64,000 nt of DNA from Streptomyces sp. NBC_01214 (GTDB lineage: Bacteria > Actinomycetota > Actinomycetes > Streptomycetales > Streptomycetaceae), in assembly GCF_026340975.1 (NCBI RefSeq), contig NZ_JAPEOS010000001.1, forward strand, positions 1,820,501 to 1,884,500, given 5' to 3'. This document shows positions 56,892 through 64,000 of the stretch, piece by piece (within the stretch, counting starts at the first letter, position 1; every line of letters starts with the position of its first letter). The notes below the pieces were generated by a model. That model worked only from the letters and a program-made list of their open reading frames with translations. It was not told the origin of the DNA and made no database searches. Both the position numbers and the translations under genes were made by a program.

Positions 56892-56918
56892 AAAGGCCCC
56901 TCCATGTGAGGGGCCTTT
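56892..56918 (+). terminator. Rho-independent terminator after the HNH gene
   Basis: AAAGGCCCCTC (56892-56902) and GAGGGGCCTTT (56908-56918) form a perfect eleven-base stem with a CATGT loop, followed by further T. It lies 12 bases after the HNH stop, inside the structural operon. Confidence 0.9.
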
Positions 56919-56942
56919 TCCATGCCAGAAAGAGAGAAGAGT

Positions 56943-57707
56943 GTGTCCGGAAACAGTCTTGCCGCCAACTTGTGGACTGACGCCGACGTCTACATTTCCA
57001 CGAACCTGTCCGCGACCCTGCCCGCCGACGCGAACACTGCGTTCGGCGTGGACTGGGATCTCGTCGGTCTCCTGGACGGGGACGACGGATTCCCGGAGTC
57101 CCGTGACGAGGACACCGACGACAAGTACGCGTGGGGCGGGGTCCTCGTTAGGACGTCGAGGTCTCACTTCAAGCTGACCAAGAGCTTCACCGCTCTCGAA
57201 GACAATGACGTGACCTTCTCCCTGCTGTGGCCGGGCTCGACCGCCACCAAGATCAAGGTGCCGCGTCCGGCGAAGGTCTTGGTGGCCTTCGAGGTGAGGG
57301 AAGGCACGAAGAAGCGCCGCCTGATCACCTCCAACTACGCAGAGATCACGCTCGACGGCGACCACGGTGAGAACGAGACCGACCTTGAGTCGGCCACGTT
57401 CGTCGCCACGATCTTCCCCACCGCCGACGGCGAGCTGTTCGACCGGCAGACCACGCCGATTCTGGTCAGCATCTCTATCCCGACGACCCTCTCGGTGGCA
57501 GACGGAGCGATCGGCAGCCTCACCGCCACGGCCACCTACGACGACGCCTCCACGGCGAACGTCACCGCTCTCGCTTCGTGGGGTACCTCCGACGCAGCCA
57601 AGGCCATCGTCAGCGCCGGGTTCGTCACCGGCGTCGACCCGGGCTCGGCGACCATCACGGCGACCTACCTCGGCCAGTCCGACACCTGCGCCGTCACGGT
57701 CACCTGA
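56943..57707 (+). CDS. Major tail protein with C-terminal Ig-like domain
   Basis: This protein of about 254 residues begins SGNSLAANLWTDADVYISTN and has the tail-tube pattern DWDLVGLLDGDDGFPESRDE, GGVLVRTSRSHFKLTKSFTA, and TKIKVPRPAKVLVAFEVREG. Residues about 175-254 (LSVADGAIGSLTATATYDDA and GVDPGSATITATYLGQSDTC) form a Big_2-type Ig-like domain that would decorate the tail surface. The GTG at 56943 is chosen; an in-frame ATG at 56922 lies almost on the terminator. Confidence 0.88.
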   Translation: MSGNSLAANLWTDADVYISTNLSATLPADANTAFGVDWDLVGLLDGDDGFPESRDEDTDDKYAWGGVLVRTSRSHFKLTKSFTALEDNDVTFSLLWPGSTATKIKVPRPAKVLVAFEVREGTKKRRLITSNYAEITLDGDHGENETDLESATFVATIFPTADGELFDRQTTPILVSISIPTTLSVADGAIGSLTATATYDDASTANVTALASWGTSDAAKAIVSAGFVTGVDPGSATITATYLGQSDTCAVTVT

Positions 57708-57779
57708 GACGCCGGGGCGCGGAAGTTCGTCGCGGTTCGGCCGCGCCCCGGTGTACCACCCGAACCGCGAGGAGGCCCC

Positions 57780-58127
57780 GTGCCGATCAGCTATACCGAC
57801 CAGCAGATCCGTGAGAAGGCCGCCTTCCTCGGTCTGATCGAGGACGGCGCCGAGCTGCCGCGTCACCTGCGCAGCAGGGTCGTGGCGGCGATGGCCCACG
57901 CGGAGACCGCAGAGCGGGCCGACCCGACCGAACCCTGGCTCGCCCAGGAGATCGTCATCCAGCCCGGCGGAGCCGTCCTGATCGACGGCCAGCCGTTCCC
58001 CTGGCTTCTGACCAGGCAGCCCATGGAGATCAGTCTGGATCCCGACGGCACCAGCACCGTGCGGCTGACCGTGATGGCTGCCGCTGTCCAGATTGTCCAG
58101 CCCGAACCGCGACACGAGAGCGAGTAG
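57780..58127 (+). CDS. Hypothetical tail-module protein
   Basis: This 115-residue protein (DQQIREKAAFLGLIEDGAEL, RSRVVAAMAHAETAERADPT, then a beta-rich PWLLTRQPMEISLDPDGTST) lies between the tail tube and the chaperone genes. GAGGAGG precedes the GTG. It is recurrent at this position in Streptomyces siphoviruses; function unknown. Confidence 0.72.
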   Translation: MPISYTDQQIREKAAFLGLIEDGAELPRHLRSRVVAAMAHAETAERADPTEPWLAQEIVIQPGGAVLIDGQPFPWLLTRQPMEISLDPDGTSTVRLTVMAAAVQIVQPEPRHESE

Positions 58128-58131
58128 CGAC

Positions 58132-58476
58132 ATGACCACCCGAACCGCGACCAGCAAGCCGTCCGACAGCACGCCGTTCGACTTCAACCTCGACACCGTG
58201 CAGGCGGAGGTCGACCTCACCCCGTTCCGAGTCCACCACGGCGGCCGCCGGTGGGAGTTCGCCCACCTCCAAGGCCTGGACGTGTGGGACCTGGTGGGGG
58301 CCGCCGAGACCGGCGACCTGGGGGCAACCCTGGGCCTGTTCCGGGTCGCCCTCGGCGACGATTTCGAAGACTTCCGCAAGGTCAAGCTCGCCCAGTTCAA
58401 GATGACGAAGCTGTTCGAGGCGTACCGCGCGTACTGCGGAGTCGAGTCGGGGGAATCCGCGGCCTCCGGGAACTGA
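58132..58476 (+). CDS. Tail assembly chaperone, gpG-like
   Basis: This 114-residue protein ([60 protein letters not shown]) is the short product of the two-gene chaperone system that precedes the tape measure in siphoviruses. Most ribosomes stop at 58476. A fraction shifts back one base near the end to make the longer gpGT product (see next entries). Size and location are standard. Confidence 0.86.
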   Translation: MTTRTATSKPSDSTPFDFNLDTVQAEVDLTPFRVHHGGRRWEFAHLQGLDVWDLVGAAETGDLGATLGLFRVALGDDFEDFRKVKLAQFKMTKLFEAYRAYCGVESGESAASGN

Positions 58477-58892
58477 TCCGGAGGCACGGCAGAGCCCTCG
58501 AGGCAGACCTCGCAGCGACCTATCCGGGCGTCCGCCTACGGCACATCTACACCGGCGAGATGACCTGGCGCGAACTGGCCAGTTACGTCCAGGGTCTACC
58601 GCCCGACTCCCGGGTGCGGACAGCGCTCAACGGCGGCCGCCCGGAGCCCACGGGCGAACAACTCCTCCTGGCTGACGTTTTCGACATGCTCCAGCGCGTC
58701 AACTGGACGCTGCAGGCGGTCAACAGCGACCCCAAGAAGCAGCTGCCCAAGTCGCCCAAGCCGTATCCGCGATGGTGGCTAGCATCCGCGACGGGCAAGG
58801 CCAAGGGCGGCGACCGGCTCGCGCGGCTTGAGGCTGGCCGTACCCGCAGGCGCGAGCGTGCGGAAGCAATTGCGGCTGGCCTTATCGCGTGA
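58132..58892 (+). CDS. Tail assembly chaperone gpGT, made by -1 frameshift at 58449-58455
   Basis: Reading in the gpG frame through the GAA at 58453-58455, then one base back, continues ATC CGC GGC and gives IRGLRELIRRHGRALEADLA, then YPGVRLRHIYTGEMTWRELA, to a basic end (GRTRRRERAEAIAAGLIA). The fusion is about 253 residues. The extension has no start of its own with a ribosome-binding site. In lambda and most siphoviruses gpGT binds the tape measure while gpG recruits tail-tube subunits. Confidence 0.8.
58449..58455 (+). promoter_or_regulatory. Slippery sequence for -1 frameshift
   Basis: GGGGGAA is read as G-GGG-GAA in the gpG frame, 21 bases before the gpG stop codon. A -1 slip re-pairs Gly tRNA perfectly and Glu tRNA with one wobble, and moves into the open frame that continues to 58892. 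Confidence 0.75.
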
Positions 58893-58944
58893 AGTGTCAG
58901 GACCTGCGAGGCGTCATTCCATAACCGAATACGGGGGTCACCTA

Positions 58945-61900
58945 GTGCCTAATATCGGCTATGCCACAATCCAGGTGATTCCCTCTGTCCGGGGTATATC
59001 CGAGGAGCTGCGGCGTCAGCTGGGCGGACCGGCCGCAGATGCCGGCGATCAGGCCGGGCGCGAGTCCGGCAGCCGGTTTTCCGACCGCTGGAAGGCGGCC
59101 CTCGCCGCCGGCGGCGCGGCAGCGGGCGCCGTGCTCGTCGCCGCGACGATCTCCGCCATCGAGAAGGAGAAGATGGCGGACAAGCTGTCCGCCCAGCTTG
59201 GCCTGTCCGGCAAGGGCGCCCAGCAGGCCGGGAAGCTCGCGGGATCCCTGTACTCGAAGGCAGTCGTCGGCTCCTTCGAGGACGGGGCCGCCGCGGTGCG
59301 GGCCGTCATGGGCTCCGGACTCATCCCGGAGAAGGCCACCACCAAAAGTATCGAGGAGATCACCACCAAGGTCTCCGACCTCGCCAGCACTTTCGATCAG
59401 GATCTGACAGGCACGGCGAACGCCGCTGCCCAGATGATCCGCACGGGGCTGGCCAAGGATGGCACCCAGGCACTCGACCTTCTGACCCGCGGGCTCCAGT
59501 CCGGCGCGGACAAGGCTGGCGACTTCCTGGACACGGTCAATGAGTACGGGACCCAGTTCCGCAAGGCGGGCCTGGACGGGGCGACCTCGATCGGTCTGCT
59601 CAACCAGGCGATCCGCGCGGGTGCCCGCGACAGCGATGTGGCCGCGGATGCCATCAAGGAGTTTTCGATCCGGGCTGTCGACGGGTCGAAGACCAGCATC
59701 GACGGCTTCAAGACTCTCGGCCTGTCTGCCGATGATATGGCTGCGAAGTTCGCCCAGGGCGGTAGCGCCGCGACCGGGGTTCTCGACATCACCTTGTCCC
59801 GTCTGCGGGACATCAAGGACCCGGTTCTGCAGGCGCAGACAGCGGTCGCCCTTTTCGGCACTCAGGCCGAGGACTTGGGCTCGGCGTTGCTGGCGATGAA
59901 CCCGTCCACCGCAGCAGCGGGGCTCTCAGAGGTGGACGGCGCGGCAAAAGCCGTCGGCGACACCATTCGCGGCAACACTTCGACACAACTGGAAGTTCTC
60001 CAGCGCCAGTTCATGAGCGGCATTGGCGTTATCGTCGACACGTTCGTTCTCCCTGCCCTCCTCAAGTTTATCGAGGTTATCCGGTTCGCCGGAGACGCCA
60101 TCGGTCCGGTCGTCAACTGGCTGCGGGAGTGGGGTGTTTGGCTCGTTCCCGCAGCCATTCTGGTCGGCGGGCTGACGATTGCCCTGAACGCGCAGGCCAT
60201 CGCGACCGCTGCGGTCACGGCCGTGTTCTCCATCTACCGTGGGGCGATCCTGCTCGGGACCGCGGTCACCAACGGGTTCGCCGCAGCCCAAGCGGTCCTC
60301 AATGCCGTCATGGCGCTGAACCCAATCACCCTCGTGGTGATCGCTTTGGTGGCCTTGGCGGCAGCCGTCTACATTGCCTGGCAGCGCTCCGAAGCCTTCC
60401 GTACCGTCGTGCTCGCGGTGTGGAATGCCATCAAAACGGCGGCGATGTGGGTCTGGGAGAATGCTCTCAAGCCGCTGTTCGAGGGCTTCATGATCGGGCT
60501 CCGTGCGGTTGGCGAGGCCGCGGTCTGGCTGTGGGGCGCGTTGCAGCCGGTCTTCAGCTTCATCGGTGAGGCCGCCAGGATCCTCGCCACGATCATTCTC
60601 ACCATCCTGATCACGCCCGTCTACCTGGCGATCAAGCTCCTCGGGGCGATCTTCGGATGGCTGTGGGATGTGGCGATCAAGCCGATGTTCGACCTGATCG
60701 CTGCAGGCGCGATGTGGCTGTGGAACAACGGCATCAAGCCCGCGTTCGATCTGATCATGGCTGGCGTCAAGGCAGTTGGCGATGGCGCCATGTGGCTGTG
60801 GACCAACGCCATCAAGCCCGCGTGGGACAACATCACCGCAGGCGTCGAATGGCTGTGGACGAACGGCATCAAGCCGATCTTCGACAACATTGTTGCGGGC
60901 GGACGGGTAGTCGGCGCTGCGGCCATGTGGCTGTGGCAAGAAGGGATCAAGCCTGCGTGGGACGGCCTCGGCGCTGCGATCCAGTGGGTGTGGACGAATG
61001 TAATCAAGCGCGCGTTCGACAGTGTGTCGCGAGGTGTCGACGTGGTGAAGGACGCCTTCGATATGGGCGTCAGTGCGATCGGCCGGATCTGGGATGGCCT
61101 GAAGGACATCACCCGCAAGCCGGTCCAGTTCATCATCGACACCGTCTACAACAACGGCATCCGAAAAGTCTGGAACATGGTGGCCGAGTTCACCGGCTCC
61201 AAGCAGCTCGGCGTCCTGACCTTCGCCTCCGGCGGCAGCGTGTTCGGCGCCGGGACTGCCACCTCGGACAGCATCCCCGCTCTACTCTCCAACGGGGAGC
61301 ACGTGTGGACGGCGCGCGAGGTCAACGGAGCAGGCGGCCACGCCGCGGTTGAGGCACTCCGGGCGCGGGCCGCACGAGGCGGCTCGGCCTTCGCCAACGG
61401 CGGGGCTGTCGGCATCCCGCGGTACGCGGACGGTGGCGTCGTCGACTGGCTCTCCGGGAAGGCCCGCCAGATCGGCGGCGCCCTCATGGACGGTATCGAG
61501 TTCATGACCAGCCCGAGCAAGGCATGGGACGCGGCAACGAAGTTCATTCGGGATCAGGTCGGCTCCAGCCTGTCCGGCTCGCAGTGGGCTCAGGCGCTCA
61601 GCCAGTTCCCGATCCGGATGCTGCAGAGCCTGAAGGAGAAGGTCGTCTCGGCCGCCGAGGGCCTGATCGGGGGCTCGGCCAGTGGCAGTGTCGCCGCGGC
61701 GATGGGCTTTGCCCGGTCGCAGGCCGGTAAGCCGTACCAGTGGGGCGGCGCCGGCGATCCCTCCTGGGACTGCTCGGGTTTCATGTCCGGTATCCAGAAG
61801 GTCATCCAGGGGCTGGCTCCTGGCGGCCGCCTCTGGAGCACGTTCTCCTTCCAAGGGGACACGGCCCCGGCAGGCTGGCATCGCAACCTGAAGAGCCCGT

Positions 61901-62334
61901 TCATGATCGGCATCACCAACAACGGGGTCGGCCACACCGCCGGAACCCTGGCCGGCATGAACGTCGAGAGCCGTGGCGGCGACGGCGTCATCGTGGGCCC
62001 GCGCGCCCGCGGTTTTGACAATGCCCTCTTCCAGACCCGGTACGGCTTCGCGCCTGCCCTCAAGAAGTACGACTCGGGCGGCTGGCTCCAGCCAGGGGTC
62101 ACCACTGCGGTCAACGCCAGCGGTCGACCCGAGGCGATCCTCACCGCACCTCAGTGGCGGCTCGCCGAAAGCGCGCTCGCGGGCTCGGCTCGCGGGCTCG
62201 GCCCCGGTGACCAGCTCACGCTCGTCGTGGATGGGCAGGAGTTCCATGCCTACGTGGACGACCGGGCTGACGGCCGCGTGACGGCAGGCATGCGGGACCT
62301 TCGGAACACTGTGACGTCTGGACGAAGGGGGTAG
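58945..62334 (+). CDS. Tape measure protein with NlpC/P60-like hydrolase domain
   Basis: This 1129-residue protein sets tail length. The N-terminal 400 residues are helical, including LDTVNEYGTQFRKAGLDGAT, a phage TMP segment, and KEFSIRAVDGSKTSIDGFKT. Hydrophobic segments follow (WLVPAAILVGGLTIALNAQA, PITLVVIALVALAAAVYIAW). Residues about 500-695 hold seven or more WLWxNxIKPxxD-type repeats. Near residue 930-1030 a hydrolase-like domain has KPYQWGGAGDPSWDCSGF (Cys about 942) and GVGHTAGTL (His about 997), like peptidoglycan-cleaving NlpC/P60 modules in tails. The GTG at 58945 has GGGGGT upstream. Confidence 0.9.
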   Translation: MPNIGYATIQVIPSVRGISEELRRQLGGPAADAGDQAGRESGSRFSDRWKAALAAGGAAAGAVLVAATISAIEKEKMADKLSAQLGLSGKGAQQAGKLAGSLYSKAVVGSFEDGAAAVRAVMGSGLIPEKATTKSIEEITTKVSDLASTFDQDLTGTANAAAQMIRTGLAKDGTQALDLLTRGLQSGADKAGDFLDTVNEYGTQFRKAGLDGATSIGLLNQAIRAGARDSDVAADAIKEFSIRAVDGSKTSIDGFKTLGLSADDMAAKFAQGGSAATGVLDITLSRLRDIKDPVLQAQTAVALFGTQAEDLGSALLAMNPSTAAAGLSEVDGAAKAVGDTIRGNTSTQLEVLQRQFMSGIGVIVDTFVLPALLKFIEVIRFAGDAIGPVVNWLREWGVWLVPAAILVGGLTIALNAQAIATAAVTAVFSIYRGAILLGTAVTNGFAAAQAVLNAVMALNPITLVVIALVALAAAVYIAWQRSEAFRTVVLAVWNAIKTAAMWVWENALKPLFEGFMIGLRAVGEAAVWLWGALQPVFSFIGEAARILATIILTILITPVYLAIKLLGAIFGWLWDVAIKPMFDLIAAGAMWLWNNGIKPAFDLIMAGVKAVGDGAMWLWTNAIKPAWDNITAGVEWLWTNGIKPIFDNIVAGGRVVGAAAMWLWQEGIKPAWDGLGAAIQWVWTNVIKRAFDSVSRGVDVVKDAFDMGVSAIGRIWDGLKDITRKPVQFIIDTVYNNGIRKVWNMVAEFTGSKQLGVLTFASGGSVFGAGTATSDSIPALLSNGEHVWTAREVNGAGGHAAVEALRARAARGGSAFANGGAVGIPRYADGGVVDWLSGKARQIGGALMDGIEFMTSPSKAWDAATKFIRDQVGSSLSGSQWAQALSQFPIRMLQSLKEKVVSAAEGLIGGSASGSVAAAMGFARSQAGKPYQWGGAGDPSWDCSGFMSGIQKVIQGLAPGGRLWSTFSFQGDTAPAGWHRNLKSPFMIGITNNGVGHTAGTLAGMNVESRGGDGVIVGPRARGFDNALFQTRYGFAPALKKYDSGGWLQPGVTTAVNASGRPEAILTAPQWRLAESALAGSARGLGPGDQLTLVVDGQEFHAYVDDRADGRVTAGMRDLRNTVTSGRRG

Positions 62335-62337
62335 AGC

Positions 62338-64000
62338 ATGGCGATCCCCGGCAACCTCCTGTCCGCCGTCACAGAGTCCGTAGACCCGAACACGTCGGGC
62401 TGGCTCGCCAAGCTCAACTGCACCATCAGCAAGGGGACGGGCGGCCGGAACGGCGACGGGACGCTCCGCCTGTCCTCGACGGCCTCGGGCGAGATGCAGG
62501 CCCGTACCGCCTCCTCGTATCCGGTGACCGTCGGCCAGGAGTATCAAGCATTCGCCGATGCTTCTGGTGCGACGGTGCCGGAGCGGATCGGCATCCGCTG
62601 GATGACTGCGGCGAACGCGGAGATCAGCATCACCTGGTCGCTGTCGACGGCGACCGCTTCGGCGACCTGGCACCGGATCGCCGTTTCGGGGACTGCCCCT
62701 GCGACGGCGGCCTCGGCGCAGGTGGTGGTGTCGGCGACCCCGGCCGCGGGGTCGGTGATCAGCCATTTCGAGAACGTCTACCTGGGTGTTCCGATGCGCA
62801 CGCAGGGCAACTTGCTGTCGGCGGACGCGGAGGGCATCGAGCACGCCACCCTGAAGTGGGTGGCGGAGACGAACTGCAGCATCGCCCGGCAGGCGCCGAT
62901 GGTGCAGTGGCCGGTCGATTACTACCTGGCGGGCGGCCAGGTGCTGGCCCTGACCGTGACCGCGAACGGCAATGCGGCGGCGAAGGTCACCGAGAAGCCA
63001 GCGGCGACGGCGGGTACTGAGTACGTCGGCTACTGCTACCTCAGCCCGCCCACTTCGGGCAGCACGACGTGGGTTGAACTTCGCTTCTACACAGCCGCTG
63101 ACGTCCTGCTGACGGCGACGCGCGCGAACCTGGCGGCTCCGGGGACCGGCTACTACCAGCAGCGCGTGTCCGCGGTCGCCCCGGCGACCACGGCTTATGC
63201 GACGCTCGCCGTCGGCATCACCTCCGGTACGGCCGCGCAGGTGATGCGCATCGACGGTGCTGTCATTGCGACTGCCCCGGTGATCCGCGAGGGCAGCATC
63301 GTCCCCTATGCGGACGCATCGTTCGAGGCGGACGTGGCCGGCTGGACGGTAACCAGCGGTGTCGCGACGCTGGCCCGGTCCACGCCGTGGGGGACCTACG
63401 GCATCGACGGCGCCTACGCGCTGACCGTGTCGTCGGCAACGGCCACCGCCAGCACGATCCGCAGCGCCCGCTTCCCCGCGGGCGCGGCGGCCGGGCTGAG
63501 CTTCCGGCTGCAGCTGTACACGAACGTCAGCGCCGGCGGCTGGACGATCCAGCGCCACATCCGCTGGTACGACGCCGCCAACAACAGCCTCGGCCTCACC
63601 TCCTCGACGTCGGCCACGGCGCCGACGCCGAACTGGTGGGTGCTCACCCACAGCGGGACAGCGCCGGCTCTCGCCACGCAGGCCGCGGTCGAGCTGTCGC
63701 TGACTGCGACGTCGACGTCGTCGGCACTGCGGGTCGACGCAGTGCAGATCTGGGAGGCCCTGCCCCTCATCGAGGTGGACGCCGACGACACGACGGCTGT
63801 GGTCACGCTGACGCTGCGGGAGTTGACCCTCGGCTATCTGCTGACGGTGTGGCGGGTCACCTCCGACGGAGCCCGAACCCTGGTCCGTGGCGCTTCCGGG
63901 CTGATCCAGTACGAGGTGATCGCTGGTGACCAGCTCATCATCGAGGATGCCGAGGCCCCGCTCGGGGTGCCCGTCACCTACTACGTGGAGATCGTGGCCG
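62338..64000 (+). CDS. Minor tail protein (3' end outside window)
   Basis: An ATG with GAAGGGGG upstream opens a frame that runs past the end of the window (at least 554 codons). It begins AIPGNLLSAVTESVDPNTSG and has carbohydrate-binding-like beta-sandwich repeats: residues about 5-150, 155-320 and 325-480 each start with a NLL/SADAE or SFEADVAGW motif and end in a WEALP- or VYLGVP-like strand. This is typical of actinophage minor tail proteins after the tape measure. It probably contributes to the tail tip or host binding. Confidence 0.82.
   Translation, partial: MAIPGNLLSAVTESVDPNTSGWLAKLNCTISKGTGGRNGDGTLRLSSTASGEMQARTASSYPVTVGQEYQAFADASGATVPERIGIRWMTAANAEISITWSLSTATASATWHRIAVSGTAPATAASAQVVVSATPAAGSVISHFENVYLGVPMRTQGNLLSADAEGIEHATLKWVAETNCSIARQAPMVQWPVDYYLAGGQVLALTVTANGNAAAKVTEKPAATAGTEYVGYCYLSPPTSGSTTWVELRFYTAADVLLTATRANLAAPGTGYYQQRVSAVAPATTAYATLAVGITSGTAAQVMRIDGAVIATAPVIREGSIVPYADASFEADVAGWTVTSGVATLARSTPWGTYGIDGAYALTVSSATATASTIRSARFPAGAAAGLSFRLQLYTNVSAGGWTIQRHIRWYDAANNSLGLTSSTSATAPTPNWWVLTHSGTAPALATQAAVELSLTATSTSSALRVDAVQIWEALPLIEVDADDTTAVVTLTLRELTLGYLLTVWRVTSDGARTLVRGASGLIQYEVIAGDQLIIEDAEAPLGVPVTYYVEIVA

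Noticed and set aside
58828..58944. Upstream extension of the tape measure
   Set aside because: It overlaps the end of gpGT; the GTG at 58945 has its own ribosome-binding site and gives the normal N-terminus.
61282..63651. Minus-strand frame of 789 codons under the tape measure and minor tail genes
   Set aside because: Arg/Gly/Val-rich antisense shadow with no domain, opposite two well-supported tail genes.

Overview
The window is very high-GC DNA with GTG starts, 4-bp stop/start overlaps and gene families typical of Streptomyces. It splits into two parts. Bases 1 to about 16,740 look like ordinary chromosome: the 5' part of aceE (minus strand, cut by the window edge), a DUF3052 gene, an AhpE-type peroxiredoxin, and a tellurium-resistance-type (Ter) stress cluster. 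The Ter cluster has two TerD proteins, a DUF475/TerC-like membrane protein, a TerA-like protein and a further TerD. It is followed by the Ter-linked biosynthetic operon (HpcH/citrate-lyase-like aldolase, a PRTase-TRSP-StiP-like fusion, a HAD phosphatase and an O-methyltransferase). FmdB-like, DUF4383 and coiled-coil genes on the minus strand lead to tRNA-Val(UAC) at 16,667.

From the 3' end of that tRNA to the end of the window lies one large integrated element whose right end is outside the window. Its left edge is an integrase on the minus strand facing the tRNA, a small minus-strand protein and an XRE repressor. A divergent control region with nested palindromes (19,180-19,214) leads into a rightward early operon (19,246-35,657). 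This operon is a chain of small, translationally coupled genes containing a recombination pair (YqaJ exonuclease and Sak4-like ATPase), a ParB-like protein, a replication initiator with seven iterons inside its own coding sequence (a lambda-O-style origin), a DnaC-like helicase loader, an orphan DNA methyltransferase and about eight small zinc-ribbon proteins.

The next block (35,704-43,281) resembles the transfer region of an actinomycete integrative and conjugative element (AICE). It has a GntR/KorSA-like repressor, an Xis-like HTH gene behind a strongly structured leader, small genes, an Spd-like coiled-coil membrane protein, a TraA-like protein, a TraB/FtsK-type DNA translocase with a C-terminal winged helix, a non-coding tract with repeated TGTGCGG octamer-like sites (candidate clt), and a second Spd-like membrane protein. 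A cysteine-rich 57-residue protein and a minus-strand DUF6221 pair follow.

From 44,475 to the end is a complete-looking siphovirus head and tail module: collagen-like fibre protein, HNH endonuclease, small and large terminase, portal fused to a MuF-like domain, prohead protease, HK97 capsid, head-tail connectors, an inserted HNH endonuclease with its own terminator, major tail protein with an Ig-like domain, gpG/gpGT chaperones joined by a -1 frameshift, a tape measure with a lysozyme-like NlpC/P60 domain, and the start of a minor tail protein. The most notable point is that one element appears to join a phage replication and virion programme to a Streptomyces-type double-stranded DNA conjugation module.
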